Of a DNA stretch of 64,000 bases, positions 1 through 9,465 are shown piece by piece. The position numbers and the translations under genes were made by a program. The stretch's first letter is position 1. The number at the start of each line of letters is the position of its first letter. This DNA is from Natrarchaeobius oligotrophus (lineage in GTDB: Archaea > Halobacteriota > Halobacteria > Halobacteriales > Natrialbaceae), in NCBI RefSeq assembly GCF_003841465.1, contig NZ_REFZ01000004.1, positions 248,001 to 312,000 of the forward strand, read 5' to 3'. Below the pieces are notes generated by a model. It was given only the letters and a program-made list of their open reading frames with translations. It had not been told where the DNA came from and made no database searches.

Positions 1-1
1 C

Positions 2-1870
2 GGCACGTACGTCGTTATCGAATCGCTTTATACCGAGGCCGACGCAGAAGTGATAATTTTCCATGCAGAGGGAGACAGAGAGGTCTACAGACGGTTGATT
101 CTCGAGGGTGGGGTTGAACTTTCCAACGAACGGATCGAACTCGACGAGCCGATTCCGGAAACGCAGCTAATTTCGATCTCCGTTCAACCCCCGGAAGGTG
201 GAGGGACGTACGGTGGAAGCCGGGCTACGGTAACTGTCGACGGGTCGCGGGAGACCCCTCCTTCAGAAAATACAGTTCGAATCGATCACCAGGAAACAAT
301 TGGCACGGCGATAGTCGTCCAGGAACTGTCCACCGTCGAATCCGGTCAGCTGGAGATCAGTTCTGCGAGCTTTACTCCAACAGACCACTATACCGAGATC
401 GAGCTAGCGGGAGGAGAAACCTGGACGGACGAGCTAGTCGAACTGTCCCAGCCGCTCAGAGATCACGATTACCTCTACGTGACGCTCCGGATCGATGGCC
501 AAGCGAGATCACAAGACCGGGCACTGGTTACGGCGGGCGTGCCACCAGTTGAAGTCGATCCGAACGACGTGCTTCCGGAGGGGTACGAACACGTCCCAGC
601 GGATGTCGAAGCGGGCTTTCACTATCCCTACGTTCTCTATCGACCAGCGGTCGAAATGGAGACAGAACGCCCGTTATTCGTGGGTGGCCTGAATTCCCCC
701 ACGACCGCCGACCGGCTGGACTTGTTGGTGGCGCTCCATACGCACGCAGCATCGTTTGTCCGAGACGTCGAGTCCCTGAACGTACCGGTTATGATAGCCG
801 GATTCCCCCGCACACCGGAGGATGGAAGCGACCTCGTTCAGAGTCTGGCGTACGAAGCAGTCGCCCCAAATCGGGATATAGACGAGATTGCGACCGACGC
901 GTTCCCCGCGGACTCGTTACAACAGATCGACGAACAGACTGTGGCAATGATTGACGATGCTAGACGGCGCTTGGCCGACGAACGGTATGACGTGACCGAG
1001 CGCGTTCACATGGACGGATTCTCGTCAGGGGCCAACTTTGCCGACCGGATGGCGCTTCTCCATCCGGACTACGTGAGTACAATTTCGATAGGTGGAAATG
1101 GAGCGTTCGTGTTACCGCTCGAGCAGTGGGAAGGACACGAACTACGCTATCCGATCGGTGTCGCCGATTACGAGACGCTAACTGGACGGGAGTTCGATAT
1201 CGATAGCTGGCGCGATATTAATCGATTTATCTACCTAGGTCGAGAGGACCAACCCGAGCCGGGGGACCGGGGATACCACGGAATCGCACCCTGGGGAGAA
1301 AACGGAAGGATCGCCATAGAGATATTCGGGAAAAACCGTGTCACGGAACGGTTTCCAACGACGAAAGAACTGTACGAAGATGCCGGAGCGTCGGCCGAAT
1401 TCAAACTCTACGAGGGCGTCGGTCATCGGACGTCCGGGGAAATGAGAACGGATGTGAGGGCGTTCCATCGAAACCATATGGATGCACAACACGCGACGTT
1501 CGATTTTGCGTTTGATCGGTCCCACGATCGGATCGCTATCGGAAAACCGATCACAGTAACCGGTAGCGTCGAGAATCTCGTCGAAAGAACGGCGACTGCA
1601 ACCCTGACGTTGCGCATCGATGGCGAATCCGTGGAAACAACTGAGACGGAAGTCGCTGCCGGTGAGACCGCAGACACCGAATTCACTCATACGTTCGACA
1701 GCCAAGGAGAGTACACCCTGCGTGTAAATGGAACTGCGATCGGTGACACTCCGGTAGAAGTAGTCGAGCGGTCTGAGGCCAGTCCCGGGTTCGGGGCTGT
1801 GGCTACACTCGGCGGGATCGCGGGAGCCAGTTATTTGGCTTGGCGACGAACTGGAGAGAGCGATACGTAA
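2..1870 (+). CDS. Surface-anchored alpha/beta hydrolase with PGF-CTERM tail (5' partial)
   Basis: The reading frame is open to the window edge, so the true start lies outside; an internal GTG at 50 is not a convincing start. The N-terminal part holds two similar beta-rich segments resembling haloarchaeal DUF7282-type surface domains. The middle is an alpha/beta hydrolase of the esterase/depolymerase kind: the nucleophile motif G-F-S-S-G lies at about 1016-1030 and a late histidine (GVGHR) near 1412-1426. A CARDB-like beta domain follows. The C-terminus has PGFG, a short hydrophobic helix and RR, the pattern of archaeosortase-processed PGF-CTERM proteins. The protein is therefore probably exported and lipid-anchored on the cell surface. 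The substrate cannot be told from sequence. Confidence 0.75.
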   Translation, partial: GTYVVIESLYTEADAEVIIFHAEGDREVYRRLILEGGVELSNERIELDEPIPETQLISISVQPPEGGGTYGGSRATVTVDGSRETPPSENTVRIDHQETIGTAIVVQELSTVESGQLEISSASFTPTDHYTEIELAGGETWTDELVELSQPLRDHDYLYVTLRIDGQARSQDRALVTAGVPPVEVDPNDVLPEGYEHVPADVEAGFHYPYVLYRPAVEMETERPLFVGGLNSPTTADRLDLLVALHTHAASFVRDVESLNVPVMIAGFPRTPEDGSDLVQSLAYEAVAPNRDIDEIATDAFPADSLQQIDEQTVAMIDDARRRLADERYDVTERVHMDGFSSGANFADRMALLHPDYVSTISIGGNGAFVLPLEQWEGHELRYPIGVADYETLTGREFDIDSWRDINRFIYLGREDQPEPGDRGYHGIAPWGENGRIAIEIFGKNRVTERFPTTKELYEDAGASAEFKLYEGVGHRTSGEMRTDVRAFHRNHMDAQHATFDFAFDRSHDRIAIGKPITVTGSVENLVERTATATLTLRIDGESVETTETEVAAGETADTEFTHTFDSQGEYTLRVNGTAIGDTPVEVVERSEASPGFGAVATLGGIAGASYLAWRRTGESDT

Positions 1871-2085
1871 CCGACCGATTCGCCGCCTCGGACTCGAGAA
1901 CGCTCGTATCCGTCGTGTAATTCAGGTTGGCCCGGAACTGGAACCTGATCGTCAAACCGGGTCTGATGGACGCGAAACTCGCGTCGGTTTCGACGCCAGT
2001 GAACTCAACACACACCGTCGAAGCAGGAAGCCGCCGCCCTCGAGACGCAAGCGGCGAGAGCCGGGAGTGATCACCTGGGTTTGGG

Positions 2086-3378
2086 CTACTGACATTCGAG
2101 GACGGTGATCTCCTCGACCGGCCACTGGCTCAGAATCTCGACGCCGTCTTCGCGGACGACGACCATCTCCTCGAGACGGACGCCCTGTCTGCCGGCCGGC
2201 TCCTGGGTCTCGACGGCCATGGCCATCCCCTCCTCGATCTCGATCGGGTGCTCGAGCGAGAGGCCGCGCCAGATCAGCGGTACCTCGTAGAGTTGCAGGC
2301 CGAGCCCGTGGGCCCAGTGGTTCGTCGTCAGCTGCCAGTGTTCGTCCGCGCCGTAGTAGTCGGCGCGCTCGCCCGCCATGTCGGGGAACGCGCGGGCGAT
2401 CTCGTCGGTCGTCGCGCCGGGTTCGATCCGCTCGAGGACGTCGTAGAGGCGGTTGCGGGCGGTCCGGTACGCCTCGCGCTGTTCCGCCGTCGGCTCGCCC
2501 ACGGAGAAGGTGCGGTAGTAACACGACCGATAACCGAGGTAGCCCACGTTGTAAAAGTCGGCGTAGACGAGGTCGCCCGGCCGAATCACCCGGTCCGTCG
2601 CGTTCGCCTGGTGTTTGGGCCACGTGTTCGGTCCGGAGGTCAGGTAGCCGCCGCCGACGAACGCCCCGTGGCGCCACAGCTCCGAGACAGCCTCCCCCCA
2701 CACCTCGGTCTCCCGGCGACCCGGTTTCGTCTCCTCGACGATCCGCTGGAAGCCCGCCTCGCAGATCGCCGCGACCGTGCGGAGACACTCGATCTCGTCG
2801 TCGGTCTTGATCGCGCGCGCCTCCGCCATCGCCTCCCTGGCGCTCGAGACGTCGACGTCGATTCCCCGGCCTTCGAGCGCGGCGACGAGCGCCGGACTGT
2901 CGACGTCGAGGCCGAGTGGCTCGTCGTCGACGCCGTACTCCGCCATCGCTTCGTGTACGGTCTCGGCCATCGTCGATCGGAGGAACTCCCGGGCGGACGC
3001 GCTGCCCGACGCGCGCGGGACGTTCCCGAGTCCGGGGCAGGCGTACCGGACGTCCTCGAGCCACGGGCAGTTCGCGCGCTGGGTGGTCGCGTGGTCCGCG
3101 GTGTCCCAGTGGACGACGTCGCCGTCCTCGGTCACCAGCGTGTAGTGGTCCGCGCCGCTGCCGCCGGTCATCGCAAGCCCGGTCACGTATCGGACGTTCG
3201 GATCCGAAAGCAACAACGCTGCGCCGAGGTCCGTCTCGCGCAGCCGTTCGAGCGCTCGTTCCTTGCGCTCTCGACGGAGTCGCCGGGTGTCGATGCGTTG
3301 CTCCCAGTCGACCGCCTGGGTGCCCCGGGTTCCCTCCATCGGCCGTCGGTCGTAGAACGTCATGGTCTGGCGTGCCAC
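2086..3378 (-). CDS. M24 (pita-bread fold) metallopeptidase-family protein with altered metal site
   Basis: The 430-aa protein has the two-domain M24 layout: a creatinase-type N-terminal domain (about 40-180) and a catalytic domain (190-430). Ligands expected from PepP-type enzymes are D274 (VYADFY), H357 (WAHGLG), E390 and E403 (RLEEMVV). The second aspartate, normally three residues before R-T-F, is a cysteine (C286 in RSCYYRTF), and the second His of the HGxGLxxHE motif is Tyr. M24 members with changed ligands include non-peptidases such as creatinase, ectoine hydrolase and DddP, so peptidase activity should not be assumed. It lies just upstream of the epimerase gene on the same strand. 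Confidence 0.8.
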   Translation of the reverse strand: MARQTMTFYDRRPMEGTRGTQAVDWEQRIDTRRLRRERKERALERLRETDLGAALLLSDPNVRYVTGLAMTGGSGADHYTLVTEDGDVVHWDTADHATTQRANCPWLEDVRYACPGLGNVPRASGSASAREFLRSTMAETVHEAMAEYGVDDEPLGLDVDSPALVAALEGRGIDVDVSSAREAMAEARAIKTDDEIECLRTVAAICEAGFQRIVEETKPGRRETEVWGEAVSELWRHGAFVGGGYLTSGPNTWPKHQANATDRVIRPGDLVYADFYNVGYLGYRSCYYRTFSVGEPTAEQREAYRTARNRLYDVLERIEPGATTDEIARAFPDMAGERADYYGADEHWQLTTNHWAHGLGLQLYEVPLIWRGLSLEHPIEIEEGMAMAVETQEPAGRQGVRLEEMVVVREDGVEILSQWPVEEITVLECQ

Positions 3379-3471
3379 ACCCGGCTACAAAATCGTACCG
3401 TCGATTCGGGACCCTCTCCCCCGATTTTCCGGTCGCGCCGCCGTCATACCTGACGGCCGCCGCCCCGGCGC

Positions 3472-4440
3472 TCACACCGGCTCGAGACCCGCTTCCTCCC
3501 GTAACACGTCGATATACTGTCGAAAGCCCGACTCGAGGTCGTACGCGGGTTCGTAGCCGAGGTCGGCGCGAGCCGCCGTCGTGTCGAGGTTCTGGGTCCA
3601 GGGGAGTTCGCCCTCGTCGGAGACCTCGAGGTCGGCGTCGGGAACGATCGATTCGACGGTCTCGGCGGCTTCGCGGATCGTCGCGAGCGTCCCGCGGACG
3701 TTGTAGACGCGCCTGCTCAGTTCGTCTTCGGGTGCGAACAGCGCCCGACGGAACGCCTGCGCGACGTCCTCGACGTGTTGCCAGTCGATCACCTGGTCGC
3801 CGTAGGCGACGCTGTGGGGCTCGCCGCGGGCGGGCTTTTCGACGACGTCCGCGAGAAACGCCGAACCGCCGGTCTCGCGGTAGGGGCCGTACGCGACGGT
3901 CGGACGCAACGCGACGTCGTCGAGTCCGCGGTCCTCGCGGTAGACCCGGGCCTGGTGTTCGTTGTACTCTTTGGTCGCGCCGTAGAGCGTCTCCGGGTAG
4001 ACGAGTTCGTCCTCGCCGACCCGATCGACCTCGTAGTTCGTCGGCGGGGCGTACACCGCCGCGGAGGAGGCCCACGCGACGCGCTCGATCCGGTCTTCGA
4101 GGATGCAGGCCGCCTCGAAGACGGTGTTCGTCCCCAGCACGTTCACCTCGGCCGCCGCGCGCGGATTCTCGCGGACTCCGGTCGTCAACAGCGCGGCGAG
4201 GTGGACGACGTGGGTCGCGTCCGTCTCCCGGAGCGCCCGGATCACGTCCGTCGGCTCGGTGACGTCCCCGCGGCGAACGGCGACCTCGGACTCGACGCCG
4301 AGCTTCTCGAGGATCCGCGTCTCCGTCGAGCGGTCGAACGCCACCACGTCGTGGCCGCGATCGAGAAGGTCCCGTACCACGTAAGAACCGACGAACCCGG
4401 TTCCGCCGGTTACCAGTACGGTCGCGTCGGCGTCGGTCAT
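3472..4440 (-). CDS. NAD-dependent epimerase/dehydratase (extended SDR)
   Basis: This 322-aa protein is an extended short-chain dehydrogenase. The NAD-binding motif TGGTGFVGS sits at about residues 11-19, an aspartate after the second strand (FDRS) suggests NAD(H), and the active-site Y-x3-K is in LYGATKEYNE. Family members act on nucleotide sugars or related carbohydrates; the sequence does not reveal which. It ends 93 bases before the M24 gene begins, so the two may share a transcript read leftwards. Confidence 0.85.
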   Translation of the reverse strand: MTDADATVLVTGGTGFVGSYVVRDLLDRGHDVVAFDRSTETRILEKLGVESEVAVRRGDVTEPTDVIRALRETDATHVVHLAALLTTGVRENPRAAAEVNVLGTNTVFEAACILEDRIERVAWASSAAVYAPPTNYEVDRVGEDELVYPETLYGATKEYNEHQARVYREDRGLDDVALRPTVAYGPYRETGGSAFLADVVEKPARGEPHSVAYGDQVIDWQHVEDVAQAFRRALFAPEDELSRRVYNVRGTLATIREAAETVESIVPDADLEVSDEGELPWTQNLDTTAARADLGYEPAYDLESGFRQYIDVLREEAGLEPV

Positions 4441-4775
4441 GGCTCACCCTCCGGCGGCCGGTCCGGCGTCGACTTCCGGTACGTCTTCCGGGAAGAGGAC
4501 CGATCGATCGCAGTCGTCGACCCGCTCATGTCGCAGTAGCGCAACGTCCGAAACCTTCGTCCTTCCGGTGGATCCACCTCGCTCGAGACCTCACTCCCCG
4601 CCGCTCGCGCTCGGAACCGGGTGCGAGCCGTCGGACGACGGTCGGTCGGACGCCCGAAGTGAGCGCCATTCCGCCGGAAACAACGGGTTACCGATCGGTA
4701 GGCGTTGCGTTCTCGAGTGCACTTCGTGTGCACGACTGCCACGATTTATTGGGCTTCCTCGAGCAGCCATCCGCA
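4441..4775. promoter_or_regulatory. Divergent intergenic region with GTGCAC dyad and TATA element
   Basis: This 335-base gap separates the leftward epimerase gene from the rightward EthD gene. A TATA-like ATTTATT at 4743-4749 is correctly placed for a leaderless start at 4776. Just before it, two GTGCAC hexamers separated by TTCGT (4717-4733) form a dyad that could be an operator. No gene is seen. Confidence 0.5.
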
Positions 4776-5447
4776 ATGTACGAACGGATTTCCCTCCTGG
4801 TTCGTCGACCGGAACTCTCCCACGCCGAGTTCGTCGACGCCTGGCGGGCCGGCTCCGCGGCGGTCGGCGCGGATGACGACGGCGTCGTCCGCTACCGGCA
4901 GGTGCTTCCGACGGAGCCGGAGGCCGCCGAGTTCGACGGTCTCGCCGAGGTGTCCGTCGAGCGCCTCGAGGACCTCCCGGACGGTGACGATCGCCGGGAC
5001 CGCCGCGAGTTCCTCGCGCTCGAGGAGTGCGCCGAGTTCGTGGGCGAGCGCACCGTCCAGACGGACGAGGTCGACGGCGACACGGACGGCCTCTACAAGC
5101 ACTCCGCGTTTCTCGTCCGCAAGGACGGGTTGAGCCACGAGGAGTTCCTCGAGTACTGGCAGACGAACCACACGCCGATCGCCCGCGAGATCGAAGGCGT
5201 CGTAAAGTACGACACGCTCGTGCCACCCGACCCCGAGTCCGCGACGTTCGACGGCGTCGCGGAGCTGTACTTCGAGGACCTCGAGTCGCTGTACGACGCC
5301 CTCGGAAGCGAGGGGTCGCGGGATTACGATCCCGAGCGAGGGGCGGCGCGGAAAGCCCGCGAGGACGTCGACGAGTTCCTCGCGATCGAGGACCGACCCC
5401 GCTTCATCGGACGCGAGCGAGTCGTCCGAGACGACCGGTCGAACTGA
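4776..5447 (+). CDS. Protein with two tandem EthD-type domains
   Basis: I chose ATG 4776 because a TATA-like ATTTATT lies about 30 bases upstream; an upstream extension of the frame has no homologous look. The 223-aa protein is two copies of a dimeric alpha/beta-barrel (EthD-type) domain. Both start with a strand ending in LVR, then LSHxEF and a Trp (WRAG, WQTN), then GVVxY, then an aspartate/glutamate-rich strand (FDGLAEV, FDGVAEL). The second copy keeps the TNH-P-I motif of EthD proteins while the first has lost it. The fold is shared by EthD, ABM and muconolactone isomerase-like proteins; the function is unknown. Confidence 0.75.
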   Translation: MYERISLLVRRPELSHAEFVDAWRAGSAAVGADDDGVVRYRQVLPTEPEAAEFDGLAEVSVERLEDLPDGDDRRDRREFLALEECAEFVGERTVQTDEVDGDTDGLYKHSAFLVRKDGLSHEEFLEYWQTNHTPIAREIEGVVKYDTLVPPDPESATFDGVAELYFEDLESLYDALGSEGSRDYDPERGAARKAREDVDEFLAIEDRPRFIGRERVVRDDRSN

Positions 5448-6040
5448 TCGCGGCCGACCGAAGATCGGCCGGTCGCCCGTCCGTCCCCGGAACCGACACC
5501 GCCACCGATACCGATACCGCCATCGAGTCCGATTCATCCCGAATATCTTTCGGATATTATGGTATCATTCGAAGAAGGTAGTTCTCCAACGGCACTTCGA
5601 CGGCACCCGCCGCCCCCTCGAGTCACAGTCGTCGACCGTCTCCGGGCGTCCGAGCAGCGAATTCGACCGGTCTCGTCCTGTATTCGGTCGATCCACCTGC
5701 TCGATCGGCGTTTCGCCACACCGCGCGATGTGCGTTCCCACCGGGTGCTCGCGTCACGTCCGTTCCGGATGCTGGCGTCCATTCCGAACGGTCGGGAATC
5801 GTTTCGGACGCTCCGGGTGTTTCCGGCGCGTACTCGAGTCACCGCCGGATCGGCCGAAGGCGGCCCACGACGCTCGGAGAGCGAGTCTCGAGCGATCGAC
5901 GGTCGGATCTCGCCGACGGGACTCGTGGCGGGTGCCGTGTTGTTCGAATACCGCTCAATAGTCTTGAAGCTGATGTGTATTGTTACATCTCTGTATTCGT
6001 ATGGGATCTTCGACGGCGGGATCGAACCGATATCCGAAAT
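5448..6040. other. Non-coding gap between convergent genes
   Basis: No acidic, haloarchaeal-looking protein is encoded here; the open frames are Arg/Ser-rich shadows. Two dyads are visible: AATATC-TTTCG-GATATT at 5542-5558 and GATGT-N8-ACATC at 5973-5990. Both lie between converging genes, so they may be terminator or RNA structures, or chance. Confidence 0.45.
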
Positions 6041-7243
6041 TCAGTTTCCGAACGCGCCGCGTTCCTCCAGGTCGTCGAGTTCAGATTCGTCGTAGCCGAG
6101 TTCCGCGAAGACGCTTCGGGTGTGCTCGCCGAGACGCGGCGGCGGGGACTCGAAGCCGCTGTCGGCCCGGTCGTAGTTCAGCGGGTGTTCGACGACCGGA
6201 ATCGCTCCGCGCTCGGGGTCGTCGATCGTCGTCACGGCGTCGCGCGCCTCGGTCTGTTCGTTGTACAGGGCGTCGTCGACCTCGTAAACCGGACCCGCGG
6301 GGATGCCGGCGTCGTCGACGAGGACGTCCATCCACTCGTCCGTCGTGCGCTCGCGGAACGTCCCCTCGAGTTCGGCTTCGAGTTCCGCCATGTGTTCGAC
6401 CCGGTCGCCGTTGGTCTCGAAGCGCTCGTCGTCGGCGAGCTCGGACCGATCGATCGCGTCACAGAGGCCCCGCCAGAGCTTCTGGTTCAGGCAGGCGACG
6501 TTGAGGTAGCCGTCGGCGGTTTCGAACGTCTGGTAGGGCGCGAGAACCGGATCCTTCGTCCCCATACGGGACGGCGAGTCGCCCGCGAACACCTTTCCGG
6601 CTTGCTTGGTGAGCCACGGGAGGGCGGCGTCGAGCATCCCGAGGTCGATGTACTCGCCTTCGCCGGTCAGCTCGCGCCGGTAGAGCGCGTTCGAGATGCC
6701 GAAGGCGGCCCACATCGCCGTGATGAGATCGGTCATCGGCAGTCCGACCTTGACCGGTCGCCCGTCCGGTTCGCCGGTGACGCTCATGATGCCGCTCATC
6801 CCCTGGATCAGCAGGTCGTAGCCGGGCCGCTGGCTCCAGGGTCCCGTCTGACCGAACGCCGAAATCGCACAGTACACGATCTCCTCGTTGTGCGATCTGA
6901 TCGTCTCCTCGTCCACGTCGAGCCGTTCGGCGGTGCCGGGACGGTAGTTCTGGAGGAAGACGTCCGCCTCGCTCGCGAGGGCGTACAGCGCCTCGCGGCC
7001 GGCCTCGGTCTTCAGATCGAGTTCGACGCTCCGTTTACCGTAGTTGACCGTCCAGAAGTACGGCGACTCGCCGTCGATAAACGGCGGCCCCGAGTGGCGG
7101 TTGTCGTCGCCGACACCCGGTCGCTCGACTTTCACCACGTCGGCCCCCTGGTTCGCGAGCATCAGCGAGCAGAACCCGCCGGTGACGAACGTCGTCAGGT
7201 CGACGACGCGGACCCCCTCGAGAATTCGATCGTGAGAACTCAT
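6041..7243 (-). CDS. CaiB/BaiF family (class III) CoA-transferase
   Basis: The ATG at 7243 is preferred over a GTG four codons upstream. The 400-aa protein matches class III CoA-transferases: the N-terminal segment LEGVRVVDLTTFVTGG, the core stretch NYGKRSVELDL, and the catalytic aspartate in GYDLLIQGMSG. These enzymes move CoA between organic acids such as oxalate, carnitine or succinate esters; racemases of 2-methylacyl-CoA share the fold. The acceptor here is not predictable. It lies between an EthD-domain gene and a permease gene without a shared operon. Confidence 0.88.
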   Translation of the reverse strand: MSSHDRILEGVRVVDLTTFVTGGFCSLMLANQGADVVKVERPGVGDDNRHSGPPFIDGESPYFWTVNYGKRSVELDLKTEAGREALYALASEADVFLQNYRPGTAERLDVDEETIRSHNEEIVYCAISAFGQTGPWSQRPGYDLLIQGMSGIMSVTGEPDGRPVKVGLPMTDLITAMWAAFGISNALYRRELTGEGEYIDLGMLDAALPWLTKQAGKVFAGDSPSRMGTKDPVLAPYQTFETADGYLNVACLNQKLWRGLCDAIDRSELADDERFETNGDRVEHMAELEAELEGTFRERTTDEWMDVLVDDAGIPAGPVYEVDDALYNEQTEARDAVTTIDDPERGAIPVVEHPLNYDRADSGFESPPPRLGEHTRSVFAELGYDESELDDLEERGAFGN

Positions 7244-7326
7244 GTCGTATCGCACCGATTGGCGCGGTGGGGGAAAAATCTTCGTGCCCGACGACTCCGG
7301 ATACCCCGGTACGGGAGAGTGAAGCG

Positions 7327-7806
7327 TCAGTTCGCCGGGCCGGGGCCGCCCGTCCCGTCACTCGGATTCGAGGACGTTCGCTCCCGCTCGGCTCTCGCCG
7401 ACTCGATCGCCGGCTCGAGTTCGTCGAAGAGCGCGTCGGCGTCCGCCGGGAAGACCTCGACCGGCTTTGGCTGGCTGTGGGTGTGGATCCGGACCCGATC
7501 GCGGTGGCGGTAGGTGCGGTAGACGCTCCAGAGACCGAACGCGGCGAAGACGGTCCCGAGCAGGGCGTTTTCGGGAATCGAGTAGAGACCGAACAACAGG
7601 AGAGCGCCGCTCAAAATCGCCAGGAACCAGTTGAACGATTCGTTCGCGACCTCGCTGACGTTCGTGTACGGCACGCTCGTCAGTTCGTCGTCCGATCGGA
7701 CCAGAACCCGCCGTTCAGTCACCGCGATTTCGCCGCCGCGCCGGAGGTCACCACGAAAGTAGAGCTGTTCGCCCCGGTCGAGCTCGAGGCCGCGTCTGCT
7801 CGGCAT
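7327..7806 (-). CDS. Small membrane protein with PH-like domain
   Basis: The 159-aa protein begins with a region resembling bacterial PH domains (GEIAVTERRVLVR, typical of membrane-linked PH-like proteins), followed by two adjacent hydrophobic segments (about residues 65-100), a basic hinge (YRTYRHRDRVRI) and an acidic tail rich in Ser and Gly. An ATG three codons further upstream (7815) is also possible. The gene ends 83 bases from the CoA-transferase start and begins 67 bases after the permease stop. No specific role can be assigned. Confidence 0.65.
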   Translation of the reverse strand: MPSRRGLELDRGEQLYFRGDLRRGGEIAVTERRVLVRSDDELTSVPYTNVSEVANESFNWFLAILSGALLLFGLYSIPENALLGTVFAAFGLWSVYRTYRHRDRVRIHTHSQPKPVEVFPADADALFDELEPAIESARAERERTSSNPSDGTGGPGPAN

Positions 7807-7872
7807 TGGTGGCACTGCGTGCGGGGATTCCTTGAACGTTTCCCCGACGGCGAAAAGACGGTTCGGCGTCGA

Positions 7873-9444
7873 TCAGTCCGCTCGATCGACCGCCGCGGGC
7901 TCGTCCGAACGCATCCGTTCGAACACCGTCTGGAACTCCGATTCGTCCTCGGAGAGCTGTTCCCACTGGGCGAGGCCGCGCTCTTCGCGCGTCCCGCTGA
8001 CCGTATTGTCGAGGATGAACGCGATCAGTCCGCCGACGGCCATCGTCGTCGAGCCGATGACGAAGATCGTATCGGAGACGACCTGCTGGCCGAGAACCGG
8101 ACCGATGACGGCCGCGCCTTCGGCGATCGCCTGGAAGTCGCCGGGGCTCTCGAAGTTCGCGAAGTAGTTCGGCAACGCGAGTCCGAGGAACAGCGCGATA
8201 CCGATGATGAAGACGTTTCGCGAGGCGTCGAGGTCGACGAACTTCAGGTTCGACAGCCCGACCGCGGCGATCTGTCCGAACATGGCGATGTACAGCGCGC
8301 CGACGATCGGACTCGGTATCGAGACGATGAGCGCGCCGAACGGACCGAGGAAGCCGACGATGAGCATCACGATCGCGCCGATCTGGACGACGTACCGCGA
8401 AGCGACGCCGGTGATCCCGATCGCGCCGATGTTCTCACCGTAGGAGGTCGATCCGTTGCCGGTTCCCATGATCCCCGCGAAGATGTTGCCGAGTCCTTCC
8501 ATTCCGATTCCGTGGTTGATTCGCTTTTCGCTCGGCGCACCGAGTCCGGAGATCCGGGCGACGGCGTAGTAGTCCCCGATGCTCTCGACCATCGAGGCGA
8601 CGACGCCGGCGAAGATACCGATCGCGAACGCGAGCGTGAACTCCGGTATTCCCCACTGGAACGGCACGATCGGCTGGACGATCGGTGCTTCGGTGACCAG
8701 CGCCGTATCGACGTAACCGGTCTCCGCGTGGCTCGCCTCGGTGTAGACGCCGAGTGCGGTCATGATACCGGCGACGATCCACGCGGTGGCGATGCCCAAA
8801 AGCACGGGGAACAGCTTCGCGTACCGACTGTACTGGTCGAGGTACTGCGAGAACAGGATGATCAACAGTAACGTCAGTCCGAGCAACCACCAGTTCTGGT
8901 CGACCCGCGTCACGTCACCGACGTCGATCAGCGAGAGGCCGATCAGGACGATCACCGGCGCGATCACGACCGGCGACAGGTAGTACTTCAGCTTCCCAAG
9001 CAGGCCGGAGTAGCCGAGAACCACCTGTATCGCCGCGGCCGCGATGATCGCGCCCTGCAATTGGAGGATCGTCGCCTCCCAGGGGCCGCCGTGTGCGACG
9101 ATGATCGCGATCGCCGGGGCGAGCAGCGCGAACGTTCCGCCCTGAACGATCGGATATCGGTTTCCGATCGTCGTCTGTGCGAGCGTCGCGACGCCCGAGA
9201 CGACGAAGAACGTCCCGACGAGTCGGGCGGTCTCCGCGGGCGGCATCTCCATGAGCCCCGCGAGGATCAGCGGGATCGCGACGGTCGCGCCGATCATCGT
9301 CAGGTAGTGCTGTATGCCGAGGAAGATCGACTCCCCGATCGGTGGCTTGTCTTCGATGCCGTACTCGACGAACGAGGCCTCCTCGCGGGAGACCTCCCCG
9401 CCGTCCGTCCTGGGTTCGTCCGTGGGTTCGTGTGTATCGGTCAT
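7873..9444 (-). CDS. NCS2 (NAT/UraA-type) uracil-xanthine permease family transporter
   Basis: The 523-aa protein has 12-14 hydrophobic segments and NCS2/NAT family signatures: the Q-H pair in helix 1 (GIQHYLTMIG), a substrate-site glutamate in SMVESIGDYY, and ENIGAIGITG matching the NAT motif near helix 10. The family imports uracil, xanthine, uric acid or related bases with protons or cations. Nearby molybdenum hydroxylase and cyclic-amide hydrolase genes suggest a purine or hydantoin-type substrate (inference). A perfect dyad lies between the likely TATA element (about 9485-9492, GTATAC) and the start codon. Confidence 0.88.
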   Translation of the reverse strand: MTDTHEPTDEPRTDGGEVSREEASFVEYGIEDKPPIGESIFLGIQHYLTMIGATVAIPLILAGLMEMPPAETARLVGTFFVVSGVATLAQTTIGNRYPIVQGGTFALLAPAIAIIVAHGGPWEATILQLQGAIIAAAAIQVVLGYSGLLGKLKYYLSPVVIAPVIVLIGLSLIDVGDVTRVDQNWWLLGLTLLLIILFSQYLDQYSRYAKLFPVLLGIATAWIVAGIMTALGVYTEASHAETGYVDTALVTEAPIVQPIVPFQWGIPEFTLAFAIGIFAGVVASMVESIGDYYAVARISGLGAPSEKRINHGIGMEGLGNIFAGIMGTGNGSTSYGENIGAIGITGVASRYVVQIGAIVMLIVGFLGPFGALIVSIPSPIVGALYIAMFGQIAAVGLSNLKFVDLDASRNVFIIGIALFLGLALPNYFANFESPGDFQAIAEGAAVIGPVLGQQVVSDTIFVIGSTTMAVGGLIAFILDNTVSGTREERGLAQWEQLSEDESEFQTVFERMRSDEPAAVDRAD

Positions 9445-9465
9445 GTGTCCCTCTCCTACCGTGTC

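Noticed and set aside
1952-4447. An 831-residue minus-strand frame across the M24 and epimerase genes
   Set aside because: It is Arg/Gly/Pro-rich, lies over two well-supported genes on the same strand in another frame, and has no recognisable domain. A GC-rich shadow frame.
5559-6095. A 178-codon plus-strand frame in the gap after the EthD gene
   Set aside because: Product is Arg/Ser-rich, not acidic, and runs into the end of the CoA-transferase gene. No promoter is visible.
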